This document shows positions 4,822-8,174 of a DNA stretch of 8,174 bases, in pieces. The notes beneath the pieces are model-generated. The model did not search any database. It was not told the origin of the DNA and saw only the letters and a list, made by a program, of their open reading frames with translations. A program made the position numbers and the translations under genes. Source of the DNA: UBA12478 sp964513275 (GTDB lineage: Bacteria > Patescibacteriota > Patescibacteriia > UBA9934 > GWF2-40-263); the NCBI GenBank assembly GCA_964513275.1, contig CAZELN010000033.1, positions 1-8,174 on the forward strand, written 5' to 3'. Each line of letters starts with the position of its first letter. Position 1 is the first letter of the stretch.

Positions 4822-7509
4822 ATGCAGACTCCCATTTGGCATTCCCTTTCCATTGCCGATACGTTAGCGACGCTTGAAACGAGTTTGCAGGGACTGGGAG
4901 CAGATGAAGTCGTCCGACGGCAGGAACGTTATGGAAACAATGGATTTCCTACGCGAAAAACGGATCCGTGGTGGGTCGTGCTTGTTCGGCAGTTTATGAG
5001 TCCGATGATTCTGGTGTTGCTCGCGGCCGCCGTGATAAGCGTGGGTCTAGCGGATTTTGTTGATGCGGGCGTGATTGCTGCTTCAGTCATCGTGAATACG
5101 ATCATTGGATTTGTCCAAGAGTATAAAGCCAATAAAGCGCTTGAGCAGCTTCGTTCTCTAGTACAACCACGTGCGCTTGTCAGACGTCAAGGGAAAGAGA
5201 TTTCTATACCCGCTTCGCACATGGTTCCTGGTGACATCTTACTCCTCCATACAGGCGACCGCGTGACAGCGGATGCGCGAATCCTGGAAGGCGTCGATCT
5301 GTCCGTGAATGAGGCAGCGCTTACAGGAGAGTCTTTTCCCGTACAGAAGCAGACGGATCTGTTGGATGCTTCTGTATCTTTGGCAGAACGGTCAGATATC
5401 GTGTATGCCGGAACGAGTATTGTTGGTGGACGTGGGCAAGCCGTTGTTGTCGCGACAGGTCTGCAGACGGAACTTGGACGCATTGCTAAATTGGTCGATG
5501 AAACTCCAGAAACACGTACTCCCTTGCAAGAACAGCTCGCGCGTTTAGCGCGATGGCTGGCGGCGTTGGTGGTCTTTCTTGTGGTGATTCTTTTTTTCTT
5601 TGGGATCGTTTCAGGTCGTTCTTTGGTGGAGATGTTTGAGATGTCCGTTGCGCTTTCTGTGGCCGCGATCCCAGAAGGTCTTGTTGTTTCCGTCACGGTT
5701 ATTTTAGCGATCGGGATGCAGCGCATTTTGCGCCGAAAGTCATTGGTGCGTCGTCTTGTCGCGGCGGAGACGTTGGGGAGCGTTTCCATCATCTGTACGG
5801 ATAAAACAGGAACCATTACCCAAGGCGAAATGCGAGTCACGCACTTGGTCACACCGACGCACACATGGACATTTCCGTTTTCACACAGAGAGAGAGACGC
5901 AGCCGCTATATCTCAACTCTTAAACATCATGGCGCTGTGTAATGATGCGACGATGGTCGATGATACAGATCATTCTATTCAAGGCAGTCCAACGGAACGT
6001 TCGTTGTTGGCGACCGTGGTCGAACAGGGAATTGATATCAAAGCGCTTGGGCAGCAGTATCCGCGCGTGTGGGAAATTCCGTTTGACAGTGCGTATAAGT
6101 ACATGGTGACGGCTCATGCTTCAGGAAAAGAAACAGACGTCTTTTTGAAAGGCGCTCCTGATGTTGTTCTTCCGTTTTGTTCGTCTATTGAGGTAGATGG
6201 AAAGAGACAAGCGTTGACACCGTTCCAACACGCAAGGATACAAGAACAGGTGTCGTCTCTGAGTCGGATGGGTATTCGCTTAATGGTCTTGGCGAGCAGG
6301 TCGGTGAAAGCGGATCTTCCACCGCTTTCCCGAGAGTCGCTAAGCGCTTTTACGTTTTTGGGAATTGTTGGACTGCGTGATCCGCTTCGTCAAGAAGCGC
6401 GAACACAGATTGCCCAAGCGAAAGCGGCAGGGATCCGAACGGTTGTTGTGACAGGCGACCATCCGGAAACGGCTCGAGCGATCGCCGTAGAGGCAGGACT
6501 TGTGATGGAACCTGAATCAGTGGTTGTTGGGTCTCAACTGGATGGATGGAGCGACGAGGAATTGGTTCGCCGCGTTTCTCGTATTTCGTTGTACGCGCGG
6601 GTTGAGCCTCGGCACAAAATTCGGATCGTCAACGCGTGGCAATCACGTGGAGACGTGGTGGCGATGACGGGCGACGGAGTGAACGATGCGCCGGCTCTCA
6701 AAGCGGCTGATATCGGCCTGGCTGTGGGGTCAGGCACGGAAGTCGCCAAACAAGCCAGCGACATGGTGATTTTGGACAATGACCTAGGCACCATCACCGC
6801 GGCGATCGAAGAAGGTCGTGTCATTTTTGACAACATTCGTAAAGTGACCGTGTACCTGCTTGCGGGAAGTTTTACCGAACTCACCTTGATCGGCACATCG
6901 ATTTTATTTGGGTGGCCACTGCCGTTACTCCCCGCGCATATTCTGTGGATCAATCTGGTCGCGGACAGCTTCCCAAGCATTGGACTCACGCTTGAGCCAA
7001 GCGAGAAGGACGTGATGAAGCTTCCACCTCGATCGCGCGGGGAACCTGTTTTGAACCGTCGAATGTTCCTACTGACGGGAGTGATCGCGCTCGTGATTAT
7101 CCTGGTCTTAATCGCCTTTTATGTGTGGCTCTTGGGGTCAGGTGAGGACATTGGCAAGATTCGCAGCTTGATGTTTGTGGCACTGGGTGTCGATTCCCTG
7201 ATTTACATCTTTGCGGTGAAAAGTTTCCGCCACACGATTTTTCGAGTGAATGTATTTTCCAACCGCTGGCTTTTGGCAAGTATTGGGATCGGGTTTAGCT
7301 TGATGTTGGCCGCGGTTTTCCATCCATTCCTTCAAGAGATTTTTGCGATCATCCCGCTCACCTTGTCGGAATGGGGACTCATCCTTATGATATCCCTGTT
7401 GAAACTCCTCCTCATCGAGGGGATAAAAGAACTCTTTTTTTATGAAGCGTCCTACCGTGCTCACTCAGATTCAAAAGAATTACCGCGCCTTAAACCAAGG
7501 ACGTCGTGA
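4822..7509 (+). CDS. P2-type (Ca2+-ATPase-like) cation-transporting ATPase
   Basis: An 895-residue membrane pump that uses ATP through a phospho-aspartate intermediate to move cations. Order of parts: N-terminal cation-ATPase domain (about 6-45), M1-M2 (about 55-100), actuator domain with TGES (168-171), M3-M4 with AAIPEGL (281-287), phosphorylation motif CTDKTGT with D327, nucleotide domain with KGAPD (443-447), TGDHPETA (544-551), hinge TGDGVNDAP (616-624), and M5-M10 from about 675. This places it with P2A calcium pumps. Compared with SERCA, E285, N711 and D715 match Ca site II residues E309, N796 and D800, and E686 matches E771. S683 and A714 replace N768 and T799 of site I. Transport of one Ca2+ per cycle, or another cation, is therefore possible. 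The 3' end overlaps the next gene by 68 bases. Confidence 0.93.
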   Translation: MQTPIWHSLSIADTLATLETSLQGLGADEVVRRQERYGNNGFPTRKTDPWWVVLVRQFMSPMILVLLAAAVISVGLADFVDAGVIAASVIVNTIIGFVQEYKANKALEQLRSLVQPRALVRRQGKEISIPASHMVPGDILLLHTGDRVTADARILEGVDLSVNEAALTGESFPVQKQTDLLDASVSLAERSDIVYAGTSIVGGRGQAVVVATGLQTELGRIAKLVDETPETRTPLQEQLARLARWLAALVVFLVVILFFFGIVSGRSLVEMFEMSVALSVAAIPEGLVVSVTVILAIGMQRILRRKSLVRRLVAAETLGSVSIICTDKTGTITQGEMRVTHLVTPTHTWTFPFSHRERDAAAISQLLNIMALCNDATMVDDTDHSIQGSPTERSLLATVVEQGIDIKALGQQYPRVWEIPFDSAYKYMVTAHASGKETDVFLKGAPDVVLPFCSSIEVDGKRQALTPFQHARIQEQVSSLSRMGIRLMVLASRSVKADLPPLSRESLSAFTFLGIVGLRDPLRQEARTQIAQAKAAGIRTVVVTGDHPETARAIAVEAGLVMEPESVVVGSQLDGWSDEELVRRVSRISLYARVEPRHKIRIVNAWQSRGDVVAMTGDGVNDAPALKAADIGLAVGSGTEVAKQASDMVILDNDLGTITAAIEEGRVIFDNIRKVTVYLLAGSFTELTLIGTSILFGWPLPLLPAHILWINLVADSFPSIGLTLEPSEKDVMKLPPRSRGEPVLNRRMFLLTGVIALVIILVLIAFYVWLLGSGEDIGKIRSLMFVALGVDSLIYIFAVKSFRHTIFRVNVFSNRWLLASIGIGFSLMLAAVFHPFLQEIFAIIPLTLSEWGLILMISLLKLLLIEGIKELFFYEASYRAHSDSKELPRLKPRTS

Positions 7510-8026
7510 ACTCATTGCCAAATCAAACGAGGCGTTATCCAAGTCCAAGCGAGCTATTTTTGCCTTGCATCGGAATGATCACAAAGAAGCGGAAACGCTC
7601 GTTGCCGATGCCACCACCCTGTTTAGCGGGGTGGAAAAAATGTTCCGCGCGCTTCCTACGCTTAAAGAGGAAGGTTCGTATCGCGCCGCATTGGAAGAAT
7701 ACGCCGAAGCTCGACTCTTTGCTGGGTATCTGAGTCAAGGAAAAATTATCGCGCTCGAGTCTCGTGCCAGTGAGCCAACCGTGTATCTTGCGGGACTTTC
7801 GGACATGACAGGAGAGTTGGTTCGGTATGCCACCAGACAAGTCACTCTTGGGAACAGGCATGTCGTAAAGGACGTGCAAGAGGTGGTTACGATGGTGATA
7901 GAGTTTTTATTAGACGTAGATCTCACTGGGTATTTGCGCACAAAATTTGATCAAGCCAAAAAAAATCTGAGTCGTTTGGAGCAAATGAGCTACGACGTAG
8001 CTATTCGAGAACGGACCGACCTATGA
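7442..8026 (+). CDS. Translin/TRAX-family protein
   Basis: A 194-residue, mostly helical protein that I recognise as translin family by several aligned blocks: RRELIAKSNEALSKSKRAIFALHR (21-44), LEEYAEARLF (84-93, like EFxEAxxF), YLAGLSDMTGEL (115-126, like the YLLGxxDLTGEL of TRAX) and the C-terminal LRTKFDQAKKNLSRLEQMSYDVAIR (165-189). Eukaryotic translin and TRAX bind RNA and single-stranded DNA and form the C3PO nuclease; archaeal relatives are also known. Acidic residues E86, E89, D121 and E125 sit where TRAX-type catalytic acids occur, so RNase activity is possible but inferred. The start ATG 7442 lies inside the ATPase gene in another frame; no other Met occurs before residue 67, and GTG 7457 is an alternative. 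The stop overlaps the next gene as ATGA. Confidence 0.85.
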   Translation: MKRPTVLTQIQKNYRALNQGRRELIAKSNEALSKSKRAIFALHRNDHKEAETLVADATTLFSGVEKMFRALPTLKEEGSYRAALEEYAEARLFAGYLSQGKIIALESRASEPTVYLAGLSDMTGELVRYATRQVTLGNRHVVKDVQEVVTMVIEFLLDVDLTGYLRTKFDQAKKNLSRLEQMSYDVAIRERTDL

Positions 8027-8174
8027 ATCCGCACGAGCAAGGGTATCCTTGGATGTTTCATCGTGACGAGATTGACCTCTTGGAGGATGAGTTGGAAGAT
8101 CTCTACGAAACGTTTCCGCCTGATGCCGATCCACCTACGTTTGAGACAATGGTCATGCGTGAACAGTGGGAAAC
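8023..8174 (+). CDS. Acidic protein of unknown function, 5' part only
   Basis: The ATG at 8023 overlaps the translin-family stop TGA (8024-8026), and the frame stays open to the window edge, giving 50 complete codons that start MNPHEQGYPWMFHRDEIDLL. The visible part is strongly acidic, with a predicted amphipathic stretch rich in Asp, Glu and Leu (about 15-29) followed by a Pro/Asp segment (32-38). I do not recognise the family. The tight overlap makes coupled translation with the translin-family protein likely, so the two could act together. The true length cannot be known here. Confidence 0.65.
   Translation, partial: MNPHEQGYPWMFHRDEIDLLEDELEDLYETFPPDADPPTFETMVMREQWE

Noticed and set aside
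5187..5864. Minus-strand open frame of 225 codons
   Set aside because: It is antisense to the actuator and phosphorylation regions of the ATPase, is rich in Arg, Thr and Ser, and shows no domain. It is a shadow of codon bias.
1..8174. CRISPR array, insertion sequence, prophage or recoded TGA (code 25)
   Set aside because: No spaced direct repeats, transposase motifs or terminal inverted repeats were seen, and TGA serves as a normal stop for three genes with none inside conserved reading frames.

Overview
The window is a gene-dense bacterial segment of roughly balanced base composition that uses the standard bacterial code: TGA ends several genes and none of the conserved genes has an internal TGA. 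The style is a compact genome with tiny intergenic gaps, ATGA and longer gene overlaps, almost no Shine-Dalgarno sequences, a pared-down peptidoglycan cluster, a MurG with an HQQD motif, and a translin-family protein, which is rare in bacteria. This points to the Candidate Phyla Radiation (Patescibacteria), probably a lineage that keeps TGA as stop. That placement is inferred from gene content and not proven.

Layout. Bases 1-124 hold no confident gene but do hold a GCAA-tetraloop terminator. A perfect TTGACA promoter then drives rpmA (ribosomal protein bL27), which ends in its own terminator. An extended -10 promoter abuts that terminator and starts a forward operon: a NifU C-terminal-domain Fe-S protein, a small three-helix membrane protein, mraY, ftsW and murG. 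A bidirectional hairpin terminator closes murG and also serves a convergent 46-residue CxxC...CxxC protein on the minus strand. That small gene and a tRNA-Lys(UUU) diverge from one compact promoter region in which a 16-bp perfect palindrome supplies the same TTGCAA -35 hexamer to both strands. Downstream lie a P2-type cation ATPase of 895 residues, a translin/TRAX-family protein overlapping its 3' end by 68 bases, and the start of an acidic protein overlapping the translin gene by ATGA and running off the window.

How the genes fit together. MraY makes lipid I, MurG converts it to lipid II, and FtsW polymerises lipid II at the division site, so the central operon is the membrane stage of wall synthesis. 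Translational coupling to an unknown membrane protein and linkage to an Fe-S carrier suggest co-expression with growth. The second block joins an ion pump to a possible RNA-binding or RNA-cleaving protein, with no obvious functional link.

The most interesting items are the shared-hexamer divergent promoter, the overlooked zinc-ribbon-like gene, the translin-family gene that keeps TRAX-like acidic residues, the unusual MurG acceptor-site residues, and the altered cation-site residues of the ATPase.
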